From: Lycium barbarum
Lineage: Eukaryota > Streptophyta > Magnoliopsida > Solanales > Solanaceae
Direction: 5' to 3'
Assembly: GCF_019175385.1 (NCBI RefSeq)
Contig: NC_083342.1
Span: 120,900,376 to 120,964,375, forward strand
DNA: 64,000 nt
Both the position numbers and the translations under genes were made by a program. Positions 48,653-59,900 of the stretch are shown here, in pieces (within the stretch, counting starts at the first letter, position 1; the number at the start of each line of letters is the position of its first letter). The notes under the pieces are model-generated. The model made no database searches, had not been told where the DNA came from, and was given only the letters and a program-made list of their open reading frames with translations.

Positions 48653-48855
48653 AATTTCGCAAGGCAAAATTTCATAGAAACTATGTCTATACAGGCAAAG
48701 TAACATAGAAACCATGCCTTACCCGGCATAGTTCGATGGAAATTAACTTATCCGGCATTATCCTACAGAACTATGTCAGATAGTTCTATAGGCATGGTTT
48801 CTATGTAACTTTGTCTGAATAGGCATAGTTTCTATGAAACTTTGCCTTACGAAAT
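48653..48855. repeat. Hairpin-forming inverted repeat, ~66-bp arms
   Basis: The left arm (48653-48719) and right arm (48790-48855) are inverted copies (AATTTCGCAAGGCAAA against its inverse, CATAGAAACTATG, CATAGAAACCATGCC), with a ~70-bp loop. A transcript would fold into a long stem. No ORF. Confidence 0.85.
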
Positions 48856-49400
48856 TAGGTCATAGATCCAAATTTCTTTTTTTATTGTATCGATGTCTGG
48901 GATATTTTGGGCCACATTTTTATCAGTTAAAGTTTCGAAGGGCATAAATTAAAGAGAAATTTACACTATAAGTCAAGCTTATAGATTTATAAACGTAATT
49001 AACACAATTCTTAAAGTACAACAAAAATAACAGATTTTAACTTCTTAGTATATTAAGATAAAATGCGTACAATTATTAATCCCACTAAAGCAGGGATTAC
49101 ATTTCATTCTCTTGCTATATATATATATATATATATATATATTCTCCCTCTCTCTCTTAAAGTGATACACCCCCATTTTTCCCACTTATCTCTCTTCTTC
49201 GACCAATTTACCCTCATTATTATCTGGCTCTCCAACCAATTCACCCTCATTATTAGTAATATACTAATCATACTGGTTATATTATTAGTATAATTCAAAA
49301 CTAATTATCTACATAATAGTGTAATTATATGTATTACTAATTGTACCAGTAATATTTTGAGTATAATAATGTATATTATTAGTTATACTAGTAATATTAT
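48856..49400. other. AT-rich intergenic, host side of the pararetrovirus
   Basis: Contains a (TA)n tract at 49114-49141 and TAATA/TATTA-rich repeats to 49430. No gene supported. Confidence 0.5.
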
Positions 49401-49470
49401 AAGTATAATAGTAATAGTAATAACAGTAATGAGAAGGAAAAACATATTTTAGTAATGGTAACCTGGCTCT

Positions 49471-49484
49471 GATACCATAACGGG
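49471..49484 (-). other. tRNA-Met primer-binding site of the EPRV
   Basis: The minus strand reads ATGGTATCAGAGCC, containing the initiator tRNA-Met complement TGGTATCAGAGC used by caulimovirids to start minus-strand DNA. It marks the conventional genome origin, and host-like sequence follows within about 30 bp. Confidence 0.7.
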
Positions 49485-49597
49485 CACGGATCGCACGGTG
49501 AGATGATACTGCAGAGGGACTTTTACTAGGTTAATAACACTGGCGATGGGGTTGTCCAACTCAGAACAAGTCCAAAAACAGCCCTTGGCGCCACCTC

Positions 49598-50162
49598 AGC
49601 TAAGCGGGCAAAATAACAGGACCACCGCCTGAATTTGAACAGTCCGCCTAGGTTATTCTCTGCATGACCTCAGTACCATCTTTGGTTAATCCTAGCTAAT
49701 TAAAGCATTTTCACCATAATACCTAGTAGTCTAGTGTGATATAGTTCAACACAAGATTTTTAGCCTTTCATTTAAGCTAAATATGAATATGTAAATTAAA
49801 AATCAAAATAAAAAAAATGAAAATTACCTAATATACAAACGTTGTGCTCAGCAGAGATGGAGATAATAAACAACAAACTTTTATTTAAGGATAGTATTTT
49901 ACAAATAGAGGGAGAAGGTGGTCTCTGAAAAACCTGCCTTCTACTTACAAGAACTGGTCCTTATATAATGAATCAGGAGCATACAACGACAAAATTTAAA
50001 AGATACAAGTGGCCGACAACATTGGCCAACAAAGAAAAATGAAAAGAGATTCTTTGAAATCTTTGCAGAGTTAAAGAAAAAGTTAGAAAAGAAAGAAAGA
50101 AAAACTAATAAAGGAAAAGTAATATACAATCATTACTAAAAACAAAATACTTTGTTTATTAA
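49598..50162 (-). repeat. EPRV intergenic region, copy A, with TATA box
   Basis: A second tandem copy with its own TATATAAGGACC box (minus strand, near 49970). Beyond it, toward lower coordinates, unique leader sequence leads to the primer-binding site. So two promoter-like blocks stand in series in the same orientation. Confidence 0.8.
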
Positions 50163-50213
50163 ATAAGAGTATTTAGTACAATTTTATTCTGGTATCAGAG
50201 ACATTATGGTATC

Positions 50214-50755
50214 GGCTAAGCGGGCAAAACAACAGGATCACCGCCTGAATTTGAACAGTCTGCCTGGGTTATTCTCTGCCCGACCTCAATACCATCTTTG
50301 GTGAATCCTAGCTAATTAAAGCATTTTCACCATAATACCTAGTAGTCTAGTGTGATATAGTTCAACACAAGATTTTTAGCCTTTCATTTAAGCTAAATAT
50401 GAATATGTAAATTAAAAATCAAAATAAAAGAAATGAAAATTACCTAATATACAAACGTTGTGCTCAGCAGAGATGAAGATAATAAACAACAAACTTTTAT
50501 TTAAGGAGAGTATTTTACAAGTAGAGGGAGAAGGTGATCTCTGAAAACCTGCCTTCTACTTACAAGAACTGATCCTTATATAATGAATCAGGAGAATAAA
50601 ATGACAAAATTTAAAAGATACAAGTGGCCGACAACATTGGCTTCTTTGAAATCTCTGCAAAGTTAAAGAAAAAGTTAGAAAAAAAAGAAAGAAAAACTAA
50701 TAAAGGAAAAGTAATATACAATCATTACTAAAAACAAAATATTTTTCTTTATTAA
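50214..50755 (-). repeat. EPRV intergenic region, copy B, with TATA box
   Basis: About 540 bp, about 95% similar by eye to copy A (49598-50162). On the minus strand it carries a TATATAAGGA box near 50578, followed by GTTCTTGTAAGTAGAAGGCA. It lies directly downstream of the last ORF. One internal deletion relative to copy A follows ACAACATTGGC at 50641. Confidence 0.8.
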
Positions 50756-50812
50756 AGATATGCTTTATCAAAGCAGATTCTTGTGGCGGGGTCCACCTTA
50801 TCGCTTTATTTT

Positions 50813-51877
50813 TTATTTTTCCTTATCCTTGGCTGAGCTGGAAGATTCTTCTTGCTGGTTTGTGAATTGAGCCATGAATTGTGAAAAGTCCTCAGTATTA
50901 TCTGGACTTTGAGATTCTCCTGCTAAAACATGGTCTGCATTTGCATCATCATCTTCATTATCAGTAGTATGACCAACTGATGCCATAGATGTACTTGAAA
51001 GGATTTCTATGTCAAGATTTTTCATTAAATCCTTTTTGAATTCTTCCATGTATGCAACTATCATCTGCTCCGGGGGTATAATTTCCTTCTTCATCTGAAT
51101 TTTTCTAGCAATATGCTGTAAGGGGCGAGGAATTTCCTTTTGTTGTCTAGATTGGATGGAATCTCTATAGCTAGCTATGGTAGCTTCAATTTGGTTTATT
51201 AACTCTTGTCCCGGAATTGTGCCATCATTTGATTTTTGAATTAATTTTTTCCAGAATTTGGTATAAAAAATCCTGTTTAAACAAGGTATATTGTACGGGG
51301 TATTACCCACTTCAACAGACTATTTCATAATCCATGGGATAGAAAATTCAATAAAGAAATACATATTAGCAATTCCATCAAAGAAAGTAGTATTAGTCTC
51401 CAAGTTTATAATTTTTGGAGAAACCTCAACCCATTCCGTATATAAACTTTTAAAAGGTTCTGGCAAAATTTTTACGGTTGGACCATAATGGATCCACCAT
51501 TGATAAAACCAATTTGGAATGCCCTATTTATAAACATTGACACATATTTTTATAAACCATGAATGTTTCCTATTAGTATTTTCATATAAAAAGACATTAT
51601 TAAAGCCTTTCACATAATCCCAACAATTAAATTTAATTGGGATTTTTTGATCAGGATAGATATAATCCTTTTCCTTCAAAGTACTTATTCCCCATTCATT
51701 TGGAGAGAAAATATTTTTTTTTATAATGATTTTGAAAAAGTTATAAACTTTTTTGCTATTAGCCGGGTAAAAATGTTGAAATTTTGCTGATCCTAAAGAT
51801 GCAAGAATGAGCTCATAATTCATCCGATATTTATAAGTAATTATAGCGTATGACGCTGCATCAAAATACCTTTGCAT
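50813..51877 (-). pseudogene. EPRV downstream ORF, function unknown, broken
   Basis: Two main frames (51524-51877 and 50813-51310) with degraded sequence between them lie downstream of RNase H, where several plant pararetroviruses carry a separate ORF (transactivator or unknown). The second frame ends in an acidic, Ser/Gln-rich, disordered tail (TNQQEESSSSAKDKEK). I recognise no domain. Stops separate the pieces, so it is not intact. Confidence 0.55.
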
Positions 51878-52249
51878 TATTTGCTAAGATTCATCTCTCC
51901 ATTGGAGATCTTCATTTTCTATGAGAATTATTAACTCTCTGTTCTCATTTTGTTCATATGAGTCAGTGTCCTTATGATCATCATCTGTAAGGGCACTGGA
52001 ATATGAGGGGTGGCATATTATCTTTCTATTTCTGGGATTTTATAAAATCCAGCTATTGCTGATATGTAATCTCTACCTTAGTATTACTGAAAGATCCTGT
52101 AATATTATCGGCTATTAGCCTTTTGTTACCCATTTGGGCAAGAACAGTGCATCTGCATGTTCCTTTGGATGTTGTTCCTCTACCTTCCCATCCTCTATTA
52201 GAGTTGGGGCTAAATTGCGGCCTCATCCTGCCAATAAGATGAATAAGAG

Positions 52250-52962
52250 TTATGAACTCAAATATTCTCTGGTGAGAAAATCAGGGAAACTATTATCTGA
52301 CCCTTTTTTATAATGAATTTCGAAATCAAATGGGGCTAATAATGCCTGCCATCTTGCAAACATTTGTTTAGAAACATTATGCTTACAATCTTTATTAAAC
52401 ATAAATTTAGTTGCTTGGCAATCAATTTTTATTAAAAACTTTTGATTATACAAGTCTCCTTGAAATTTAAGAACACATTTTACTATAGCAAGAATTTCTT
52501 TAGCCACAGTTGCATAATTTTTCTGGCCGCTATTCCATTTACCAGAATAAAATTGTACCAAATACTCTTGTTTATCATTTGGAGAATATTGTTTTAAAAT
52601 TCCTCCATATCTAATATCAGAAGCATCTGTTTTAATGATCTTTTGCCAATTAGGATTGGCTAAGGTGAGACAAGGAAGGTTACAAACCTTTTCCTTAATT
52701 TTGTGAACTGCTTGGGTATAACCATCAGTCCATGGTTTTGAAATCTTTTTAATCTATCATATAAAATAGATGTCTCTTTTGCTAAATCCTTATAGAATGG
52801 TGAAATATAATTTAGGCTTCCTAGAAATCTTTGAAGCTGGGTTTTATCAGTAATAATATCAGGAAATTTAGAAGCAAATTCAATACTTCTATTAATAGGA
52901 ATATTTTTTCCTTTTTCAATATTATGGCCTAAAAAACGAACCTTTATTTGAAAAAGAGACAT
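52250..52962 (-). pseudogene. EPRV RT thumb/connection and RNase H
   Basis: Two frames: 52660-52962 (FLGHNIEKGKNIPINRSIEF, then LQRFLGSLNYISPFYKDLA) and 52250-52561 (RNase H: NYATVAKEILAIVKCV, FLIKIDCQATKFMF, ALLAPFDFEIHYKKGSDN, FPDFLTREY). The break at about 52570-52660 removes continuity. Position and wording match the end of a caulimovirid polymerase polyprotein. Confidence 0.82.
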
Positions 52963-53023
52963 TTTTGGCTTAGATATGACTAAACCATTTTGAATGATGA
53001 TCTTCTTGAATATGTCAAGATGT

Positions 53024-53515
53024 TTAAAAATGCATTTCTATAGTATTTGAAAATACGTGAATGGCATCGATGTAAACAATAATAAAATTGCTATAAGGCA
53101 TAAAAATATCATTCATAATTTTTTGAAATTCTGAAGAGGCATTTTTTAATCCAAATGACATAACATTCCATTCGAATTGCCCAATAGGCACATTGAAAGC
53201 AGTCTTATATTTATCTACTTCGGCAATTTGAATTTGATAATATCCCGATTTTAAATCAAATTTAGAAAATATAATAGCATTATGGAGACGATTCAATAAA
53301 TCCTTTTTATTAGGAATCAGGTATCGAATCCATTTCAATACCTTATTAAGGGGTTTATAATTAATAACTAATCTAGGAACTCCACATTCCTGTTCAGCAT
53401 GTTTATTAACATAAAAAGTTGTGCATGACCATGAAGATTTTGAAGATCTTATAAAACCCTTTTGTAAAAGAGAAGAAATCTCATTTTTGCATAATTCTAA
53501 ATATTCAGAATTCAT
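53024..53515 (-). pseudogene. EPRV reverse transcriptase
   Basis: Has the fingers/palm motifs PRLVINYKPLNKVLK, FSKFDLKSGYYQIQI, TAFNVPIGQFEWNVM and FGLKNASSEFQKIMND. The catalytic YxDD box reads YIDA, so the second Asp is lost and polymerase activity is not expected. The frame ends at 53024, soon after the active site. Confidence 0.88.
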
Positions 53516-53518
53516 TTG

Positions 53519-54130
53519 TCATGATCTTGCTTTTGTGGGAATATTATTTTCAGAAAAAGATTCTTCATATGGAAGAGTAACAATATGTTTTTTTCTATCC
53601 CAAAATGCATTGGGATGATCGCTACAAATTTGTAATGAAAAATGATTTTTTTTAAAATTTATTTTTTGCTGTAATTTAGGATTTTGCAAAGTCTCTTCAA
53701 GATTAAGAGCATAAATTTCTTGTTTTAGAAAATTGAATTGTTGATGCTTATTCATCAACCTATCTTTGATTTCATTTATAATCCTTGAAAATGGTTCAGT
53801 TATAAATTGAAATTCAACAGCTTTTCCTTCAAAAGTACCTATAATACCTTTAGGATCCCATTTCTGGATAGGAAATGTTTTTTGGAAAATTGGGGTTTCC
53901 AAAATAATTTGATTCGAAATATCTTTTACCAACACAACACTTTCTGGTATACAGAATTTGTCTTGGCAAACATAAGCTTTTGGTAATTTGAAAGTAATAC
54001 CCATTTTCTGTCCATTAGCAAATCTAAGACTATGGGTAGTTTTATGAAAATATTTTGAAGGAATTAAACCTTCTTGAATACAATTTAAATCAGCTCCGCT
54101 ATCAACTAGAGCAGTAAATTCTTTTTTGAA
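53519..54130 (-). pseudogene. EPRV aspartic protease and linker
   Basis: The retropepsin motif LVDSGADLNCIQEG lies near 54075-54115, followed by a long frame (53519-54004) that leads to RT. The frame closes with a TGA at 53519-53521, in frame with the RT that begins two codons further on. So protease and RT were one polyprotein, now cut by this stop. Confidence 0.75.
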
Positions 54131-54270
54131 ATTATAATCAATTAAAAGAGTAATTTTTATAAAAAAACTTTTGGGAAGTAATAAATTCCAGAGTTTTTAG
54201 AAATTCTCCTTCCTTACTAGTACTTCCTTCCACAGATGTATTTTCTATAATATTATATGCTGGAATTTCC

Positions 54271-54440
54271 ATAACTTATTTCCCCCTGTCCTCAATTCTA
54301 GAGATTTTGTCTTCTAGAATCATATTCTGTTGTTTGAGAGTGGAAATCTCCGGTTTGAGATTATCAATCTCTTTTTCCAAATCTTGGGCTGTAGCTGGAG
54401 TAGTTATGATATTTCTCCTTTGTTGAAGAATTTTTTAACT
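54271..54440 (-). pseudogene. EPRV coiled-coil segment
   Basis: One minus-strand frame reads a heptad-rich stretch (DLEKEIDNLKPEISTLKQQN) ending in a stop just before an ATG at about 54271. It resembles the short coiled-coil segments near the capsid/polymerase junction of this family. No start codon found; fragment only. Confidence 0.45.
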
Positions 54441-54685
54441 TCTGACTTGGTTTATGGACCTGGTGATTCCTGTATCTGAATGCCAGTTTGAATTTCTGGC
54501 TTCTTGGGTCCTTCATTCACCTTATCAATAATTTGAGACCTAAGCTTTGGATCTTTGATAATCTTTAACAAATCCACAAGGTTATTACTGTCTAAAACAT
54601 GGATCTTGATATCTTGGAATTGGGAAAAGAGATTATAAAATTCATCCTCTTCTTTATTACACTTGCTAGTACATGGCTGTCTTAT

Positions 54686-55140
54686 TTAGCATGGTGCACA
54701 TTCTTCATCTGAACTGGTAGAGGTATAACTCTCATTCTCAAGAACTCTAAGATCTTCATTTGATGAAGAGTCCTCCGAAATATCAGACTCAAAACCAGAA
54801 TCTTCCGGTTCTGAATTTAATAAAATCTTGTATAAAGATTGTTTTAGGTCATCATCAATATCAAGGTTCTTAATTTTTTTCCTTGACTTTACAATTCTTG
54901 TAAAAATGATTAACTCTGCCACACTTATAACAGGCTTTTTGATTTTTAGATTTAACATAATCCTTTCTTTTCTTGAATTATTTTTTCCGCCTTGCTTTCT
55001 TTTGCAAGGGTTTTTCTTTCCATACTTGGAAATCTTTCTTCTTTTTCTTGCGCCTATGAGGTGCTTTGGTTTGTGGAATATCCATACCAAATTGTCCACA
55101 AAATTCTCCTAATTGTTGTCTCTCATTTAGACCATGTCTC
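54686..55140 (-). pseudogene. EPRV nucleic-acid-binding (zinc knuckle) region
   Basis: A Lys/Arg-rich stretch (KRRKISKYGKKNPCKRK) is followed by a CCHC zinc knuckle, readable near 54895-54940 only in a neighbouring frame (CYKCGRVNHFYKNC), so a frameshift lies in between. An acidic Ser-rich tail (DISEDSSSNED) follows. This is the usual C-terminal part of a caulimovirid capsid protein. Confidence 0.7.
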
Positions 55141-55187
55141 TTAATTTGCCGATTCAGCTTAATTTCATTGCATAAGGGTAAACCTTC

Positions 55188-55421
55188 CTACATGCATGTT
55201 CCTATTAATTTTCCATAAGTGTAGTTATCATAATTGATACTAGCTTCTTCTTTCCTAAGGGCTTTTCTAACTCTTTCTGCAAAAAGAGTGGGTAATCCAT
55301 CTATAAATTTGGATTTCCAATGAGTGTCATTGCACTCGGATAATTCCATAACCCGACAAAGGAATACATCCTTATACCACCTAAATGAGGTAAGGGTTTT
55401 GCATCTTAAATTCTGAAGCAT
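55188..55421 (-). pseudogene. EPRV coat-protein fragment
   Basis: A 77-codon frame with words typical of caulimovirid coat-protein cores: SFRWYKDVFLCRV, HWKSKFIDGLPTLFAERV and YGKLIG. It lacks both ends of the domain; upstream only about 80 bp remain before host DNA. Fragmentary. Confidence 0.75.
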
Positions 55422-55550
55422 AGTTCTAATGATCGCATTATTATCCGACTATCTTCCCAAAAAATGCTCTGCAATATTGATAACCAGAATAAAATTGTAC
55501 CTGACTAACAGTAATAGTAATAATAGTAATGAGAAGGAAAACATATTATA

Positions 55551-56236
55551 TACTTAAAGAGAGAAGGTTAGCAGAAGAGATAAAATAGTAAAATTACCAT
55601 TACCAGTTAAATTATCATTTATGCTAGTAGGCAAAACCATTTTTATTTTAGAAAGAAAGAGAAAAGATGAGATTAATGTTGAGCATGAAAATAGGAACTA
55701 CTACATGCTACAAAAGTTTCCGAAAAAGATAAAGCCTGGTTTTCGCTGGGGTTTGTGATGGGATATGTGGATAAAGGATTCTGTTATGAAGTACTACATT
55801 TATATACTCTGTTAAAAATGTAAACAAAATAACTGTGCTAAGAAATTGTAAATATTTTTAAAATGTTGCACAGTTACGTTTTTTTCCCCCTAAATTAAAG
55901 ACCACCCAAAATAGGGACAATCGGGCGAATTTGATGGCCCAAAACACGAACCCAAATTTGTCCAACATTGAAGTTGTGAAGGATAAATGAATGAACACTT
56001 TTAGTTTTTTCGCCAGAAGTACTTAACAAATATCTGAACGTTGGGCCGATTAAACCGATCCCAACTAGTTTGTAAATGATATCTTGACAGTTGACATAAG
56101 GAATTATAATAAATTGACTTAATGCATATGCAGCCTCCGAAACTTGTCTTTTTTTTCTTTTCATTTTAGCACCTTAACTAGGTGTTGTTTCTATTAAATT
56201 TCTGATCTCATCCTCAAATGTGTAATGCATGGTAAT
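55551..56236. other. Intergenic 3' flank of SWEET gene 2, distal part
   Basis: AT-rich. A frame at 55895-56164 shows no domain and is not supported as a gene. Confidence 0.4.
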
Positions 56237-56469
56237 CAGGGGCGGACCCAACGTGTTGGGTGGGGGGACACGTGCCCCCCCTAACTTCTAAAAAACCCTA
56301 TATATAACTTGAAAAACTATGATATATTTTAAAAGGACCCCTCAAACATAATTGCAAAAGTAGTTCAGTTGGCAGGAGTGCCCCTGAGTGCTCACTGGTC
56401 GCCACCCGAGATCAAATCTTGGCTCCAACACAATTTTTTTTTGTCTATATACTTGTATGTTCGCCACTG
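56237..56469. mobile_element. MITE/SINE-like repeat with tRNA-like core, ~233 bp
   Basis: Ends CAGGGGCGGACCCA and (inverted) CAGTGGCGAACA, resembling the hAT-type MITE at 18453. Inside, TAGTTCAGTTGGCAGGAGT (56362-) and GAGATCAAATCTTGG (near 56408) resemble Pol III A and B boxes, so it could be tRNA-derived. The TSD is not clear and the class is open. Confidence 0.5.
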
Positions 56470-56922
56470 CTACGCTATTGGTGACCGATCCGACACGGTA
56501 TTATCCCTCAGTCGTCGTTAAAAATTTGTTGCCAGTTCCGTTTGTGGCTGATTAAAAAATCTCCCACTCACATTTATTATGTAATATATGCACATAAAAG
56601 GCTCTGTTTGTAGTCTTCAAAATATTATCTTTAGCTCGAGTATAAAGTATTAATTAATTAGTTAGCTAATACACTACCAAATAATGCATAATTAAATTTT
56701 TGTTTACCAATGAACTTCTTATATATCCAAAATAATGATACTTTGTAACTGCTTCTGTTCTTCCATTTTATTTGAAATCGGCAGATAATATACTTCACCA
56801 GCATATCCAGTTTTCTATAAAAAAAAAAAAGTTGAAAATATACCGTGATAGTGAAAACAGCAAATAAAGGCAGTAGATTATCTTGTGTTACATGTTCTGC
56901 AACAGTGTATTGAGTTTTGTCA
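56470..56922. other. Intergenic, immediate 3' flank of SWEET gene 2
   Basis: AT-rich, with no terminator or gene that I can define. Confidence 0.35.
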
Positions 56923-59900
56923 TCAAGGGACCAAAAGATAACCAGAGTGAGAATCAGATTGATTACATGAGAGATTTCTCGTTATTTGCTTAAAGCTTGA
57001 ACGCTTTGATAATATTGCTGGCTCCGTTATCATGCTTGTGCTCTTTGTACTATCACTTTTATGAACTTTAAGGCTGCCTTCCTCAGCTGCCTGAACATAT
57101 TCTTCATGAATATCAACCATTTCTACTGAGTTCACTGGTGAAGGTTTGTTCTTATAGATTATGTAAATAATAAGCTGTGCTGACCCTGAGGCTAATCCAA
57201 CCACATTTGGCACCTGATTTAAAGGAAAAAAAAAAAAGACAAGTTAGTACCTATTAAGAGTTTAAGTTTTATGCATCGATGATTAAAAATAGAATTATAT
57301 AATCAGATCACATATAAGGTAATTACAAGCAAATCTTTATGATAAACACTAATTAGTAATCTGATAAAGCTGGTAACCAACTAATTTACCACAAAAAAAA
57401 TTAAAAAATTGTAACTAACCTGCTATAGTATTTCCCCCACTATCAATGTACGTATATAACTTAAATCCTATATAACTGATCAGGTGTTTGTAAGCTGAAT
57501 GTCGGGAAAGTACACAGTATACTTACAATGAGATACGGATCTTGGAGGAACATAGCAAATGCAAACCAAGCCCCGGCATTCAGTAGCAGGAAAAATGAGA
57601 AGAGAAATGGCATAGATTCCACACTCTTCGTCCTTATTACTGCTATCTGATAAATTAAGAAAATACTGGTATAAGGGAAGAACAACAACGAAATTGAATT
57701 GGACGGAGCGGTGTGAGAATAGTTCTAATTAATTAATGTTCATAGTTTATGACTTACAGGAGCAAATAACTCAGAATTATATACTTTTATGAGTTATAAT
57801 CATCGAGTTTAATAAGTTTTATATACTGATAGTGTAACTGTACCATGACGGAAAGAGGGGATGCATACATGCCGATTGTGACAACTGCACATAAAACTCC
57901 AACGAAAGTACTCCTGGCATCTCCATGGAGAACAAGAAGACTCAAAGCTATTGCTACTCCTGGGAAAACGATGTTCATTATGCTCACCAAAATGAATGCC
58001 TTCACCTGATGAAATTAATTACCAAATATAATTTGTTGGCCCTTTAGAGAAGAATTTTACTATTTTTGAAGAGTTTATATTAAACTTCGGTAAATATAAT
58101 TTAAGATGAGTGAGATGACGAGGAACATAGTATACCATATGCAAGAGTATACCTTTTTATCACAAGGAGCATAAATGAGATAAGTAAGGACGTAAATGAT
58201 TTGGGTGAACACCCCCACTGAATTTACTGTTATAATTAGCAAACCATCTGGAGAGAGAATTCCATAAAAAACCCATAAAGTTCTGCATAATAGTTGACAC
58301 ATGTAGGGAAATGCATTGTATTCCCCCGCTGATTTTTTCTTCGCCATGGCCCAAAATGCACCCCTATAAAGTCTCAAAATATTACGAAGAAGAACTACAA
58401 AGCAACAATGTTTTTTAAGAGGGAAAAAAGAATTACATGTGATGTACGAGTAAGACTTGGAAAATAAAGCATGTCAATAACTAATTATAAATGATATTTA
58501 ATTCTGGAGAAACTCATAGAGTACTCATAGTAGTACATAGCTAAAAGCATGACAAAGACAATGTAAGAGACAGCCTATATTTTACCAATATAGGTATATT
58601 TTTCCAAAATAGGAATTTAATTAACAATATTGTGGCATTTGCACCTTTCTAATTAATGGGATTATGTTACGTACGTAGTTTACCTTATTTTTTTTATTTT
58701 TTTTTTTAATTTTAGCAAGGGAGGATGAAGACAATGTCACTGATGGAGTAATTAAACTCTTTATTTTTACGGTGAAAGGCAGAGGGCATCGAGTGATCTA
58801 GCGTTCAACCCCGTATTCTTTTACCTTAGCACTTCATTATATGGTATAAAGAACTTAAGAAAAGAGAGAGAAGAAATTACTAATAGGAGTATGAGCTCGT
58901 TTTGTTACTTACGCTTAGAGGTGGCAATTTGAGCCCATATTTAGAAAATTAGCCCATTTTACCCATATGTTAGTGAGTTAGGTCACTCATATTTCAGGTG
59001 GGTAAATATGAGCTTCAAGTCTCTCTTTAATCCAAAAAAATATGGGCAAATATGGGTAAAATATGGGTATCCATATAAGAACACACTAGACCCAATAATA
59101 ACTCATTTTGAAAATGAGAAATTTCTTTCTTACTTCCTACCCCAACCCTTACCCCACCACCCACCCCGCCATTCCCCCTCTACCCCACACTTTTTTTTTA
59201 TTTCATATATTTTATTTTTCTTTTATAAAAAGCTTATAAAAAAGGAGAAATTTTTTTCTTACCTCCCACCCCAACCCTTACCCCACCACGCACCCCACCC
59301 CCACACACTTTTTTTATTTCATATACTATATTTTCTTTCATAAAAAGCTTATAAAAAAGGATAATTTTTTTTCTTACCTCCCACTCCGATCCCTACCCCA
59401 ACCCCCCCCCCCCCCCCCCCCCAAAAAAAATTCAATTTCATATATGTCACCTTTATAAAATTTTATAAAAAAATGGAAAAAAACTCTTACCCTCACGATC
59501 CCCCCACCCCACCCCTCTCCAACCCCCCCCCCCCCTAAAAAAATCAATTTCAAATATTTTAATTTTATAAAAGTTTTATAAAAAATGGGAAATTTTTTTT
59601 ACCCCTGCCCCACCCCCTCCACGACCCCCCCAAATTTCAATTTTCCTATATATAACTTCTATAAAAAAATTATAAATAATGGAAAAGAATTTATGGTCCC
59701 TCACCCCACCGCATCCCCTACCTCCACACCCCACACCCACCCCCCCACCCCAAAAAAAAAAAAAAACAATTTCATATATTTTACTTTTATAATAAAATTA
59801 TAAAAAATGAAAAAAAATTCTTACCCTCACCCCGAAATTTATATGAAAAAATTAATGTAACTTGACAAAAGAAAAAAATTATAAACATACACTTGAAATA

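Larger units (their letters stand above)
49453..55500 (-). mobile_element. Endogenous pararetrovirus (Caulimoviridae-like), decayed, ~6 kb
   Basis: On the minus strand, reading leftward: partial coat-protein region, zinc-knuckle region, protease, reverse transcriptase, RNase H, a second ORF of unknown function, a duplicated intergenic/promoter region, then a tRNA-Met primer site. There is no integrase and no LTR structure, which separates it from Ty3 elements. Multiple stops and frame changes, an altered RT active site and missing 5' genes mean it cannot encode a working virus. Near-identical host sequence lies at both edges (49405-49452 and 55506-55545). Confidence 0.85.

Noticed and set aside
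50190..50203. TGGTATCAGAGAC on the plus strand as a primer-binding site of a plus-strand element
   Set aside because: No plus-strand gag or pol follows; all coding remnants here are on the minus strand. It is recorded only within the repeated 18-mer finding.
55895..56164. 89-codon minus-strand frame
   Set aside because: No recognisable domain, no promoter context, AT-rich intergenic setting.
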